This document shows, piece after piece, positions 22,783-35,281 of a DNA stretch of 64,000 bases (within the stretch, counting starts at the first letter, position 1; each line of letters opens with the position of its first letter). Origin of the DNA: Linanthus parryae (Eukaryota > Streptophyta > Magnoliopsida > Ericales > Polemoniaceae); NCBI GenBank assembly GCA_023055425.1, contig JALGPY010000007.1, forward strand, positions 22,020,001 through 22,084,000. Direction: 5' to 3'. The notes beneath the pieces are model-generated. The model did no database searches. It worked only from the letters and a program-made list of their open reading frames with translations, and had not been told where the DNA came from. The position numbers were made by a program, and so were the translations under genes.

Positions 22783-25700
22783 TGTAAGCCGACTCTAAGT
22801 GCAATATCAAGACTTTGGGGGCAAATTTGTAAATAGTTTGTCTCGGATTTAAAGTTTGAATTTTGGAGTGTTAGCAATATTTGGACGTTGTTAGAGTGAT
22901 TTTGAAGCATTAGATATGTTCGGGGTGGTTGTGCGATTCTTAGAAATTAAATAGAAGCTCTAATTCTAGTTATACACTAAAGTTTGAAAAACTACACTTT
23001 CACCCCCCTAGCATGTAGGACACTTGTCAAACACAACTTGACACATACTAGATGACAGTCAACACCCTCTTCACCACAATCTGAAAAAAAAAATCTCTCT
23101 CTCTCTCTCTCTCTCTCCTGCTCTCATCTTCCTCATCTTCCTCACTACTCTTCCAAAACCACCTCTCCACCACCTCTACCACCACTTAGACACCACCAAT
23201 ACACCACCATCCCAGGACCTGCTGTGGTGGGAGATTCTCCATGACCAGGGGAGTAAAAGCCCCCAATCAATTCGTCGAATGATCAACAAATGAGGTTGGA
23301 AACCCGCTTTGAAGACGAGGAACCCTAGCCCGTTATTGGCAAAATTCTCACCAATCACTACAAGTTGGGAGCCCTAACCAGTCCCAGTGGATTCGTAATG
23401 AAGAGGCGAATCCATTGGTACCTGTTTCACGCTCTAAGTCGACGGATTTCTCCCTCGCCGGAGTCCGGGGTGAAGAACGCGACGGGAAACCGCCGACGGG
23501 CTGCGAGCTTCAGCAATCTCTCTGTTCTTGGCCAGTTCTTCGCTCCCAACGGTTTCTCCAAGGTCTCTGAGCGTCTTGGACAACTCAGGCGAACCCAGAA
23601 GCTCCTGGGTATGCGCCAAATCGCCGGAATTCGAGCGGCGGGTCGCCGGAAGCTGCCATAGCCGCCGAACTCGCCGAAAACTGGGTATCTCCCTCATTTC
23701 TCACTCTTTTTCGATGCTTTTCACATACCCATGATCCTTGTTACATTTAGAATGCATAATGATCATTTAAACCTGCCCAGATTCATGTTATGTCAAGATT
23801 TGATCGGCTTTTGATTCGGTTTTGTGTGTTTTTCCGATGACTTTTCTGCCCTGTTCTTGGCATATATCTCACTCGTCTCTTACCCAAATCATGCACCGTT
23901 TCTTCCTGTATACTCCTGGGTATGTTGGCTACAAGTTTTGTTTTAATTTCTTGGTTCAATTCGATCTCTAAACTCCCTGAAATTGGGCTTGAACATGGCT
24001 AGTTAGCAAAGTAGTTGATGTGTTCTTGGCGTTCATGTGTTTTTGGTACAAAAACTACACCTGTTCAAACTCTTGTATCTCCCTCGTTTTTGATCCGTTT
24101 TGAATGATCTTTAGCTTTCTGGAATCCTTGGAGAATAGGCTACAACTTTCGTTTTGATTTCTTGGTCCAATTTGATCTCTAAACCCTCTGATTTTGGCTC
24201 CAAAGTTGCTGCGATGCTAATGTCCTTCGCTTCAAAAATTTTCTAAGTATAGGATGCTATGGTGAAACACCCATTTTCTAACCATTGTATCTTCTTCAAA
24301 ACTTAATGAAATTTAGATTTGTTTTCTCCTGTGTAAAGCTGATACATAATACTTCATTTCACCGTCTCTGGGTCATCTTCAAATTTATAACGGATTTCTC
24401 ACAAAACGAGCCTAAAGTTGCTAGTTTGAACTCGCGAAGCACTATCGAATTTGTCTAAGTATTGAATCGTGATTTTCATCCAACTTTGACTAGCGATATC
24501 TCCTTGAATACTTAGAGTTTCTAGGAGTTCAAATATGTTCTGGAATCCTTGAACTATCATCTTCAAAACCCTATTCTCAGATTTTCAAGTATCCCCCTCA
24601 ATTGATTACAAATCAGCTCTAAAGTTGACTAGTTGAGTCGATTTTCTTCTATATTTGACTTTTGAATTCGACACTCTAAATGACATTTCTAGCCTTAGTG
24701 TTCTTCACGAAACTTGCTCGTATTCATATTCTGAGTCTATATATCACGTTTGACCAAGTTTGACTTTTCAAAAACCCTAGTTTGACTGAACAGTATAGGA
24801 GGGGCAAAATAGTAATTTCACTTAGAATTGAATTGGGTCTCGTTTAGTAACTTGGAGTTTGTCAGCATGTCTTGTATGCGTATTTGGAGTACTCGTATAT
24901 AATTCTGGGCTAGTGGTGACCAAGTCAAATGTTGGGGTCTTTTTGCAATTTTACCAAACTTTAGGGGTCTAAGTGCAAATTATTGAAAGTTGTAGATTTC
25001 GATGCTAAGTACATATGGGAGAGTTTAGAGTCATTATTACATGTTTTTGGGCCAATATGATTATAAATTTGGTGTCCGGGCACTAGACAGTTTTGGAGTA
25101 TCAGGGACGTTTTGGACAGTTAGCTTGCATAACCTACATTTCATCGCATTATTGCATACAACCTCATATAGAGGGTAAATGCTAATAGACTGTATACTTG
25201 ACTTGTTTATAACCAGCCGGTGTTGAGGACTGTTCCACGATAGACGTATGTGCTCGTACTGCCGCTTTGACCATACGTCCCGAATTTATATGAGATGAGC
25301 GTTATAGCCGGAGTGCTAGCTTTGATTTTCTCCGTTCTTGGCTCAGAGGTAAGTACATATGTACGGCCTTTTTATATCAAAATGTGCGTTTGGGTTTGAT
25401 GTTTCAAATGAATGTTTGTTATATGAGATAGTATGAGAATGCATGTTTTCCACTCGAATGTTGTTAAACTATTTTTATTCATCTCCTTTGAGAACTCTCG
25501 GAAATTACTTGTCAAATGTTGATATTCTAATTCTGGTTATGTGAAAGAGAAGGAATAAAATACCTCTAATAGACTTAGGACGATGTACAGAGTATTGTTA
25601 TTAATGGGAGGCGGCAAGCGATCCTCCATTTTCTTATGGCTAAGACCATTGAAGCTATGCTTCTTATTATTGGATAGAACGTCAATGTTCAAAAATCCGC

Positions 25701-26596
25701 CCCCGATGAGCCAAAATGTATCAAGATATTGAGGCCAAGGGGTTTATAGAGCTATAGAGTGCTACTTATACTTGTAAGGGTCACTACGGTATAGGGGTGT
25801 CGACACTTAAGGCCTTTTAGCTAATGTTGTGAGCGGGGTTGACGAATGGGCTCCCTTAACGCTCGGGTGAAATAGGGTTTGATAGACCCTAGAAGGAACC
25901 CTTAGTGATTATTTCGTGATCCCTCTGTCTACATCGATCCTGCTGGTGGCTCTTGACACGCCTCAGCTAAATTAAATTGTTGATTGAAGTCGAATTTTAA
26001 AAATTGACTACTTTATTGATGTTGTTTGTGGCTCTTGATTGCCTAATCTAATGAAATGAATTGAAAAGCATATGCTACTCGTGAATTAATATCGTTATCA
26101 GTTCAAATGAACTCGTTTACTCTGGATATTTTACCAACTACTCGTGGTTTCTCAATGTTAATAAATTGAGAGGTTTTTGTTACTCGGTTACTTCAAGTTG
26201 ATCCAAATTCTCCATTATGATAGTTTTACTGTTTAAATCTTCTGATTTGTTTCAACTCCTGCTTCTGTGCCACTCGTTTCTTTACATGTCGTAGTATGTA
26301 TTTACTCAGTTTTTACTGATTATTTCTTCAAAACTGCGTCGGCATTTGCCATTTTAAAACCGCAGGTCGTCAATCAAAGAGGGGGATGGGAACGCGGAAC
26401 GAGACAAAGACGTTTAGATTAAGTTAGAATAGATCACTTAGTAGATCACATAGATTATTTCGAACACATTATATTTGTAATCTTATCTTCTCAAGATTAT
26501 TGTATTCATTAAGCGAAATGTAATCTTAATAGTACATTTCTACTTTTGGTTGTCGAGTGTCTCTTTAACCCTGAACCGAGATCCCGGGCTATTTCA
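22783..26596 (+). repeat. LTR2 (3814 bp), probable recombinant
   Basis: Starts TGTAAGCCGACTC, lacking 16 bases present in LTR1. The left part shares variants with LTR3 and the right part with LTR1. The switch lies between about 25509 and 25614. Confidence 0.9.
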
Positions 26597-27855
26597 GATG
26601 GTATCAGAGCATCGGTTCTCCGGTTAAAGTGACTTTTCGATTTCCATTAGTAGAGAATAAGAAAGATAAAACGTTTTTCGAAATTTAAAAATTAACTAGG
26701 ATAACTCAATTTGAAAAATAAATGAAGTAAACAAGCCGTCGGGGAGTTTGGGTACTTACGTATTATGAAACTCGACTTGTACCGTATATGTTGATTAAGT
26801 ATTAATGACTATTTGAGATGTTCATGCAAAGTTTACTTGCCTATTTACAGGCGCAGTATTTATATGACATGCCTATTTATATCGAATTGTTTTTCGTAGT
26901 TGCGTGATGCGTATCTTTGACTCTTTATTTTTGTAAGTAATTTCTCGACGAGAGAGTAACGACGTTGTGACTTAGAAGACCCCGAGACCATTCTTTCGCA
27001 CCTACGAGTGACAAACCTATAAACATTAGTTTAACTTCTGTTTATTTTGAGTTAATTTGAGATGGTTCTTTCCCAAATTAGAAAGTTTTGAAAATAAAGT
27101 ATTTATTACAAAATAAATGGTTTCTGAAAATTATTGACGTTTCGAGCTACCAAATGCCAAGTGATATGGACCACTTTGTTTATCAGTCCGCTGGCGCGAC
27201 TCTTAGTACGACGGTACTATAAGTTGTACCCGCTGTGTAGACTAAGTTGGAACATTTGAAGCACACGCGAGTTGTGTTAGAAAGGCACGTTGTGTGACGA
27301 CACATAGTGTTTTTTTTTCTCCCTCGTATGCGTGGAACACTTTAGGTGATTGGTTTATCTAACCCTATAGAGGTAAGACAACATTTTTGACGCGTATGAT
27401 TCAAGCAAAATGACATATTAGTCTTGATAAAAGTATTTGTCTAAAAGTTTCGAGATTTGTATAAATTCTAGAAAATTTTTGAGTAGTTTCTAAAATTGAG
27501 AACTTGTATGTTGTTATCGAACTTTCAAAATCTTGTTTCAAACTTTTACTTGTACTAACCATATACGAAACCCTATTGTGATGCGAGTCTAGGCTGGATA
27601 GTAATATAGACTTATAATAGATCCCATCCCGCGGAGGGTGATAATGAGAAATTTCTTCCAGTTAAGGTGTTTCTAGCTGACCATCTAAGGAAGCCATCTT
27701 TTGGGAACAGAACATTCGACCAGAGCGGTTTAGGTACTTGTCTGGCTAAGTCAAATAGACTGAGTCACTGTGCTACATTTCATGTGCATTTCATGTATGA
27801 GGGTAAGTATAGTATGAGATCTTCGGGGACGAAGATTCTTTTAAGGTGGGTAGAC
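26597..27855 (+). repeat. Internal segment 2 (1259 bp), non-coding
   Basis: The primer-binding site TGGTATCAGAGC is at 26599-26610. Same content as internal segment 1, with no coding domain. Confidence 0.88.
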
Positions 27856-30800
27856 TGTAAGCCGACTCTAAGTGCAATATCAAGACTTTGGGGGCAAATT
27901 TGTAAATAGTTTGTCTCGGATTTAAAGTTTGAATTTTGGAGTGTTAGCAATATTTGGACGTTGTTAGAGTGATTTTGAAGCATTAGATATGTTCGGGGTG
28001 GTTGTGCGATTCTTAGAAATTAAATAGAAGCTCTAATTCTAGTTATACACTAAAGTTTGAAAAACTACACTTTCACCCCCCTAGCATGTAGGACACTTGT
28101 CAAACACAACTTGACACATACTAGATGACAGTCAACACCCTCTTCACCACAATCTGAAAAAAAAAATCTCTCTCTCTCTCTCTCTCTCTCCTGCTCTCAT
28201 CTTCCTCATCTTCCTCACTACTCTTCCAAAACCACCTCTCCACCACCTCTACCACCACTTAGACACCACCAATACACCACCATCCCAGGACCTGCTGTGG
28301 TGGGAGATTCTCCATGACCAGGGGAGTAAAAGCCCCCAATCAATTCGTCGAATGATCAACAAATGAGGTTGGAAACCCGCTTTGAAGACGAGGAACCCTA
28401 GCCCGTTATTGGCAAAATTCTCACCAATCACTACAAGTTGGGAGCCCTAACCAGTCCCAGTGGATTCGTAATGAAGAGGCGAATCCATTGGTACCTGTTT
28501 CACGCTCTAAGTCGACGGATTTCTCCCTCGCCGGAGTCCGGGGTGAAGAACGCGACGGGAAACCGCCGACGGGCTGCGAGCTTCAGCAATCTCTCTGTTC
28601 TTGGCCAGTTCTTCGCTCCCAACGGTTTCTCCAAGGTCTCTGAGCGTCTTGGACAACTCAGGCGAACCCAGAAGCTCCTGGGTATGCGGCGGGTCGCCGG
28701 AAGCTGCCATAGCCGCCGAACTCGCCGGAAACTGGGTATCTCCCTCATTTCTCACTCTTTTTCGATGCTTTTCACATACCCATGATCCTTGTTACATTTA
28801 GAATGCATAATGATCATTTAAACCTGCCCAGATTCATGTTATGTCAAGATTTGATCGGCTTTTGATTCGGTTTTGTGTGTTTTTCCGATGACTTTTCTGC
28901 CCTGTTCTTGGGCATATATCTCACTCGTCTCTTACCCAAATCATGCACCGTTTCTTCCTGTATACTCCTGGGTATGTTGGCTACAAGTTTTGTTTTAATT
29001 TCTTGGTTCAATTCGATCTCTAAACTCCCTGAAATTGGGCTTGAACATGGCTAGTTAGCAAAGTAGTTGATGTGTTCTTGGCGTTCATGTGTTTTTGGTA
29101 CAAAAACTACACCTGTTCAAACTCTTGTATCTCCCTCGTTTTTGATCCGTTTTGAATGATCTTTAGCTTTCTGGAATCCTTGGAGAATAGGCTACAACTT
29201 TCGTTTTGATTTCTTGGTCCAATTTGATCTCTAAACCCTCTGATTTTGGCTCCAAAGTTGCTGCGATGCTAATGTCCTTCGCTTCAAAAATTTTCTAAGT
29301 ATAGGATGCTATGGTGAAACACCCATTTTCTAACCATTGTATCTTCTTCAAAACTTAATGAAATTTAGATTTGTTTTCTCCTGTGTAAAGCTGATACATA
29401 ATACTTCATTTCACCGTCTCTGGGTCATCTTCAAATTTATAACGGATTTCTCACAAAACGAGCCTAAAGTTGCTAGTTTGAACTCGCGAAGCACTATCGA
29501 ATTTGTCTAAGTATTGAATCGTGATTTTCATCCAACTTTGACTAGCGATATCTCCTTGAATACTTAGAGTTTCTAGGAGTTCAAATATGTTCTGGAATCC
29601 TTGAACTATCATCTTCAAAACCCTATTCTCAGATTTTCAAGTATCCCCCTCAATTGATTACAAATCAGCTCTAAAGTTGACTAGTTGAGTCGATTTTCTT
29701 CTATATTTGACTTTTGAATTCGACACTCTAAATGACATTTCTAGCCTTAGTGTTCTTCACGAAACTTGCTCGTATTCATATTCTGAGTCTATATATCACG
29801 TTTGACCAAGTTTGACTTTTCAAAAACCCTAGTTTGACTGAACAGTATAGGAGGGGCAAAATAGTAATTTCACTTAGAATTGAATTGGGTTTCGTTTAGT
29901 AACTTGGAGTTTGTCAGCATGTCTTGTATGCGTATTTGGAGTACTCGTATATAATTCTGGGCTAGTGGTGACCAAGTCAAATGTTGGGGTCTTTTTGCAA
30001 TTTTACCAAACTTTAGGGGTCTAAGTGCAAATTATTGAAAGTTGTAGATTTCGATGCTAAGTACATATGGGAGAGTTTAGAGTCATTATTACATGTTTTT
30101 GGGCCAATATGATTATAAATTTGGTGTCCGGGCACTAGACAGTTTGGAGTATCAGGGACGTTTTGGACAGTTAGCTTGCATAACCTACATTTCATCGCAT
30201 TATTGCATACAACCTCATATAGAGGGTAAATGCTAATAGACTGTATACTTGACTTGTTTATAACCAGCCGGTGTTGAGGACTGTTCCACGATAGACGTAT
30301 GTGCTCGTACTGCCGCTTTGACCATACGTCCCGAATTTATATGAGATGAGCGTTATAGCCGGAGTGCTAGCTTTGATTTTCTCCGTTCTTGGCTCAGAGG
30401 TAAGTACATATGTACGGCCTTTTTATATCAAAATGTGCGTTTGGGTTTGATGTTTCAAATGAATGTTTGTTATATGAGATAGTATGAGAATGCATGTTTT
30501 CCACTCGAATGTTGTTAAACTATTTTTATTCATCTCCTTTGAGAACTCTCGGAAATTACTTGTCAAATGTTGATATTCTAATTCTGGTTATGTGAAAGAG
30601 AAGGAATAAAATACCTCTAATAGACTTAGGACGATGTACAGAGTATTGTTATTAATGGGAGGCGTCAAGCGATCCTCCATTTTCTTATGGCTAAGACCAT
30701 TGAAGCTATGCTTCTTATTATTGGATAGAACGTCAATGTTCAAAAATCCGCCCCCGATGAGCCAAAATGTATCAAGATATTGAGGCCAAGGGGTTTATAG

Positions 30801-31647
30801 AGCTATAGAGTGCTACTTATACTTGTAAGGGTCACTACGGTATAGGGGTGTCGACACTTAAGGCCTTTTAGCTAATGTTGTGAGCGGGGTTGACGAATGG
30901 GCTCCCTTAACGCTCGGGTGAAATAGGGTTTGATAGATCCTAGAAGGAACCCTCAGTGATTATTTCGTGATCCCTCTGTCTACATCGATCCTGCTGGTGG
31001 CTCTTGACACGCCTCAGCTAAATTAAATTGTTGATTGAAGTCGAATTTTAAAAATTGACTACTTTATTGATGTTGTTTGTGGCTCTTGATTGCCTAATCT
31101 AATGAAATGAATTGAAAAGCATATGCTACTCGTGAATTAATATCGTTATCAGTTCAAATGAACTCGTTTACTCTGGATATTTTACCAACTACTCGTGGTT
31201 TCTCAATGTTAATAAATTGAGAGGTTTTTGTTACTCGGTTACTTCAAGTTGATCCAAATTCTCCATTATGATAGTTTTACTGTTTAAATCTTCTGATTTG
31301 TTTCAACTCCTGCTTCTGTGCCACTCGTTTCTTTACATGTCGTAGTATGTATTTACTCAGTTTTTACTGATTATTTCTTCAAAATTGCGTCGGCATTTGC
31401 CATTTTAAAACCGCAGGTCGTCAATCAAAGAGGGGGATGGGAACGCGGAACGAGACAAAGACGTTTAGATTAAGTTAGAATAGATCACTTAGTAGATCAC
31501 ATAGATTATTTCGAACACATTATATTTGTAATCTTATCTTCTCAAGATTATTGTATTCATTAAGCGAAATGTAATCTTAATAGTACATTTCTACTTTTGG
31601 TTGTCGAGTGTCTCTTTAACCCTCAACCGAGATCCCGGGCTATTTCA
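27856..31647 (+). repeat. LTR3 (3792 bp)
   Basis: Starts TGTAAGCC like LTR2. It lacks 22 bases near 28686 that LTR2 keeps (the CGCCAAATCGCCGGAATT region), which accounts for its shorter length. It also has private changes near 29890, 30144, 30665, 30937 and 31625. Ends GGGCTATTTCA followed by TCTTC. Confidence 0.9.
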
Positions 31648-31652
31648 TCTTC

Positions 31653-33120
31653 AACCTCCGTTCACTACCATAGAAATTGAGAGAGTGAGAGAGAGAGAGA
31701 TGCGAAAGAGGCATGGGACGATTGTCATCTCCGATGGCCCGTCGTCGTCTCCGGTGCGCCGTCTTCTCGCCTCTCTCTCTCTCTCTGTCTCTATGTTCAG
31801 ATCTGGATGATTGAGTGGCGTTGGAGTTGGTTTCGGCGATGGCTGTGACGCACCGAGGGAAGGAGGACGACGACCCCGGCTCCGGCGGACAACGATGGCG
31901 GTATTGGCAGACCACGGTGGCGGTGTTGGTGGATCCGATTCACCTTCTCCTTCTCTGCTTCTCAATTTCTTCTTTTATTCTCCTTTTACATCTTTTTCTG
32001 TTACGCTCATTCTCTGAAAAACCTGACTTAGATCTTCTTTTTTCTTTGTAAATTGTTGGTATGTTATTGTGGTCATTTTTCTTGGTTTCTGGTTTGATTT
32101 TGTTGTTATAGTTCCTGATCTTTTTGTGGTTGCTCTTGATCTTGTTTATGTGGCTTGTCATTTCTAGAAACAGAGGGACTGAGAGGGACTGAGAGAGAGG
32201 GACACAGGAGAGGGTATTCTGAGAAAGGGTAAGGGCAAAATAGATGTGCATTACAGTATTCTTTTTAGCTGTTGAAGATTGTACTGGAGTTGCAGGGGTA
32301 AGATTGTACTGGAGTTGCTGGAGTTGCAGGCGTATACATCTTTACCAGTCTAAGGGTTTCATATGAGTGTTCCTCTCTTGATTCAGTGTTTAATTTTTTA
32401 CAGCCCAGTTATTGAGTGATGTTTCAATTGATTGGTAGTTCCATTTGATTGGTTTTATTATATTCTTGATAGTAAAGTAATACAACAACTATTTGATTAG
32501 TAATTTTTAGCTATTTTTTGATCTATTTTGTGTTCCTGTTTTTTTCTATTTAGGGTTCCGTTTGGATCGTCAAGAGGATCGAGGCAGCGAGGAGGGTTGA
32601 ACTGTCTTCTTGGGTCTGGTACGATCTCTACTTTTACATCTCAGTTTTTGCAGTTCATTTGATTGGTCTCCTAGAATCGTAGTTTCCTATATTTATAGTC
32701 ATTTTATTCTATTGTTCGCTAAACTTATGTGCATTTATCGTGTGTTTGTTTCAGTTCCGTGTGAGAATGTTTTCACTCACTTCATAAGCATGAAAAGAAA
32801 TCCTCCAAACTTCAGACATTATTATCAAGTTTCTTTATCTGCTAGAGAACATTATTATCAGGAAGTTGCTATTTTAATCCATTTTACCTACGAAATTTCA
32901 TAATTAGCAAAACCGGACAAACCAAAGAAAATCACAGTCTAAGCCAAGGACGAAGACTGAATCGAGAAGGGAATGAAAGATTACCTCTGAGGCTGTGAGG
33001 TTTCAACGCAAGCAGAACTTTATGTTACAGTTTTAGTTAGCTTTTTCATTAACTAAAACCCTTTCTCTCTCTCTTTCTCTCGTTGTATAATGGTATATAT
33101 ATCTCTACTGCCATCTTTAT
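31653..33120. other. CACTA right arm, first part
   Basis: Continues the CACTA interior after the LTR array. 31680-31960 is GC-rich with GAGAGA/CTCTCT tracts and several overlapping short frames without a recognisable domain. The rest is AT-rich and intron-like. No transposase seen. Confidence 0.45.
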
Positions 33121-33128
33121 TCTTCAGC

Positions 33129-33513
33129 ATCAAGGAAGAATTTGATAAAGTCTGAAATGAGCAGTACTAGTCCAGCACCTTGCAGTGATCATGGTAAGTG
33201 TTGCATTTTTGTTGTAATTCACACACTGTTATTGGGCTCTTCATTTATTTCATGCTCTTTCAGTGTTTCCTTGTTATTTCTTTTACTATGTTCATTTTCT
33301 AGCAATTGTGAACTCTTCATTTATGTCATGTTCAATGTTGATTCTTGAAGGTCTATTAGTGAGGATTCTCTGAGAAGATATGAGAATTGCATCCAGGAGT
33401 TATTGTCTGCTTCTGATTCGAATCGGGTAGTAAATGGGAGTGACGATGGTTGGAAGGCTGCGACACTTGATAATGGACTTGAAATATCGACTAACGCCAT
33501 CGATGCTGCAAAG
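33129..33513 (+). pseudogene. Possible captured host gene exons inside CACTA
   Basis: 33351-33513 looks like an exon: one frame is open through RSISEDSLRRYENCIQELLS.. to ..GLEISTNAIDAAK, with an AG acceptor before it (TTCTTGAAG) and a GTAAAA donor after it. An upstream segment ending GATCATG then GTAAGTG at 33193 looks like a preceding exon (SSTSPAPCSDHG), but its phase does not join in frame, so the unit is not functional as it stands. I do not recognise the protein with confidence. A lipid-binding START-type protein crossed my mind but the evidence is too thin. Confidence 0.4.
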
Positions 33514-34920
33514 GTAAAATCTCTATTACTGAATATGTGATTGCTTGATATCCATTATCGTTCAGCAATACAGCTCTTGGAATAATTTCCAGTCGTAATA
33601 AATTCATTACTTTATTTAGATGTCCATGAATTGTACGATGCCGAACTTGAAATCAATGTGAACATGCTAGTCCATGAATTGATTGATAATAGTCCTTGGC
33701 AATTGTTAGTCTTATAGAGGCACAAAAAGAAACTTGTATTGTTTACAAGGACGTACAGTCCTTTTCTAAAAATTATTCGCTTTTGCTTTTGCATTTTTTC
33801 ATTTACCTTTCTAATTTTGAGGTCTCTCAGTCATGTAAATTACCACAAAACAAATGCTTTTTATATTCTGTGACAAGTAAGACTTCTCCTAAGCCCTTGA
33901 AAGCTAAACGGGCATTGAGCAACTAGTTCTGGGGGCGTAGGGTAAAGCAGGGCCTCAAGAGCTTTATGCTACCAACGTTGTAGTGTCCCAAGTGTTGGCA
34001 CTGAGGAAGCTCTGAGAATCTAGTTCTGATAGTTATCAGCAATGTAGATGTAAATTTGAGTGGCACCGGCCTCCAGTGCTGGATAGTAGTGTGTCTTTTA
34101 AGCTTTTCCCAGCCTCAAAAGGCATTGTTACACCATGTGCTGTTCATTATCATGCTCTGATGTGCAACTCAAAGCGGAAATAGATTCTAGTTGGAATCTG
34201 ATGAGAGTACCTGTTGGGCATGCTATAGTGTGAGTTAATTTTGCAAGAACCAATAAGAAGATAAGAGTACCTGTTGGGCATGGCTACGACGAAATGAAAC
34301 TTTAGCACCTGCAACAACAAAAATCAAAACCGAAATAAAAGAAAATGACGAGAGAAAGAAAAAAAAAGATTAATAGTATATGATACCATCTGACATAATA
34401 TTGATGTTCATTGTCAGAGAATACAATTCCTATAGCATACTTGCAATTATTCTTCGAGTTGAAATATTGTACCTTACTTTATGACTGGATATCTTGCAGG
34501 GGTTCGTGAATTGAATACGTTAGCTTTTTGGGCCAGATGGGTAGTTCGATAGCTCAGGCCATGGAAACAACCACTGGCGGTCTACTTCTCTTTTTTTGTT
34601 AAACAAGACTAGAATATGTTATGACTTTAGAGTTTTTGAAAGAGTACATATGGTGGAGTATGATGCTTAGTTTTTGCATTTCAGAACGATTTGTTATAGA
34701 TTAGAACTTGGACAAAATGACTCTCAGTTGTTGATGGAAAACACTCGGCTTAAGGATGTAAAAAATTATTATGCAGTATTATTTTTGTTTGTAATGTAAA
34801 AAATCCCACTTTTGGAGGGCTGATCTTGGAATTGAGCACAATTGTGCGTATATGTTTATGAGTAGTGTTTGAATTTTGGGTGCATGTCTGCATATATGTA
34901 AAAGTTTCTATTTTTTTTTA
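33514..34920. other. CACTA right arm, second part, no gene recognised
   Basis: AT-rich with a few gene-like stretches (for example 33880-34140 and 34495-34590), possibly untranslated or exon fragments of the captured gene. No domain readable. Ends where the subterminal TGTCGGTAG-like repeats begin. Confidence 0.4.
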
Positions 34921-35281
34921 TTTGGTCGTGATACTGGCGACAAACATGTGTGTCGCCAGGAAGATGTAAAAGTGAGAAACATATCTACTGGTGACAAATA
35001 TTTTTGTCACTTATCTACATAAACTACTAAATTTACTTGTCGGTAGTTGTACTGCCGACAGAAACGGTTTGTTGTTAGATTTAAACTGTCGACAAAAAAT
35101 GATGTCGCTTTTTTTTTTTTTTCTGCCGACGTAATTGAGATTTGTCGGCCTTAATACTAACGACCGACTTGTAGTTACCATTTTCCGTCAAAAAATTATT
35201 TGTCGGTAGAATTTCTACCGACATATTTGGCCTTTCTAGCGACAATTTTTTCTGTCAACGGAGGCAAAATTTGTTATAGTG

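Larger units (their letters stand above)
17700..31647 (+). mobile_element. Three-LTR tandem of a non-coding LTR retrotransposon
   Basis: Structure LTR1 - internal1 - LTR2 - internal2 - LTR3, flanked by a 5-bp target duplication TCTTC (17695-17699 and 31648-31652). Repeat spacing is 5083 and 5073 bp. Each internal segment begins with the primer-binding site TGGTATCAGAGC (initiator Met tRNA) two bases after the LTR end, and ends in a purine-rich AAGGTGGGTAGAC before the next LTR. The internal segments (about 1.26 kb) hold no gag, protease, RT or integrase. The long LTR and short non-coding interior resemble LARD-type derivatives, and the end sequence (TTCGGGGACGAAGATTC) recalls Ty3/gypsy elements. 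It sits inside the CACTA transposon. Confidence 0.93.
16885..35281. mobile_element. CACTA (En/Spm-type) DNA transposon, non-autonomous, 18.4 kb including a nested insertion
   Basis: The left end reads CACTACAACAAAT and the right end, read inward on the other strand, CACTATAACAAAT. A second shared inner block is GTTGACAG. The 3-bp flank GGA is present on both sides (16882-16884 and 35282-35284), as expected for CACTA. Both subterminal regions carry many TGTCGAC/TGTCGGTAG/TTTGTCGAC-like repeats in both orientations (16895-17010 and 34925-35260), typical transposase-binding arrays of this superfamily. I found no TNP2-like transposase. The internal DNA includes GC-rich, gene-like segments. Without the nested LTR array and its duplicated 5 bp the element would be about 4.4 kb. 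Confidence 0.92.

Noticed and set aside
17700..31647. Assembly duplication (the same 5-kb segment counted more than once)
   Set aside because: The three LTRs differ by indels and substitutions in an ordered pattern and a single TCTTC flanks the whole array. Not fully excluded without reads.
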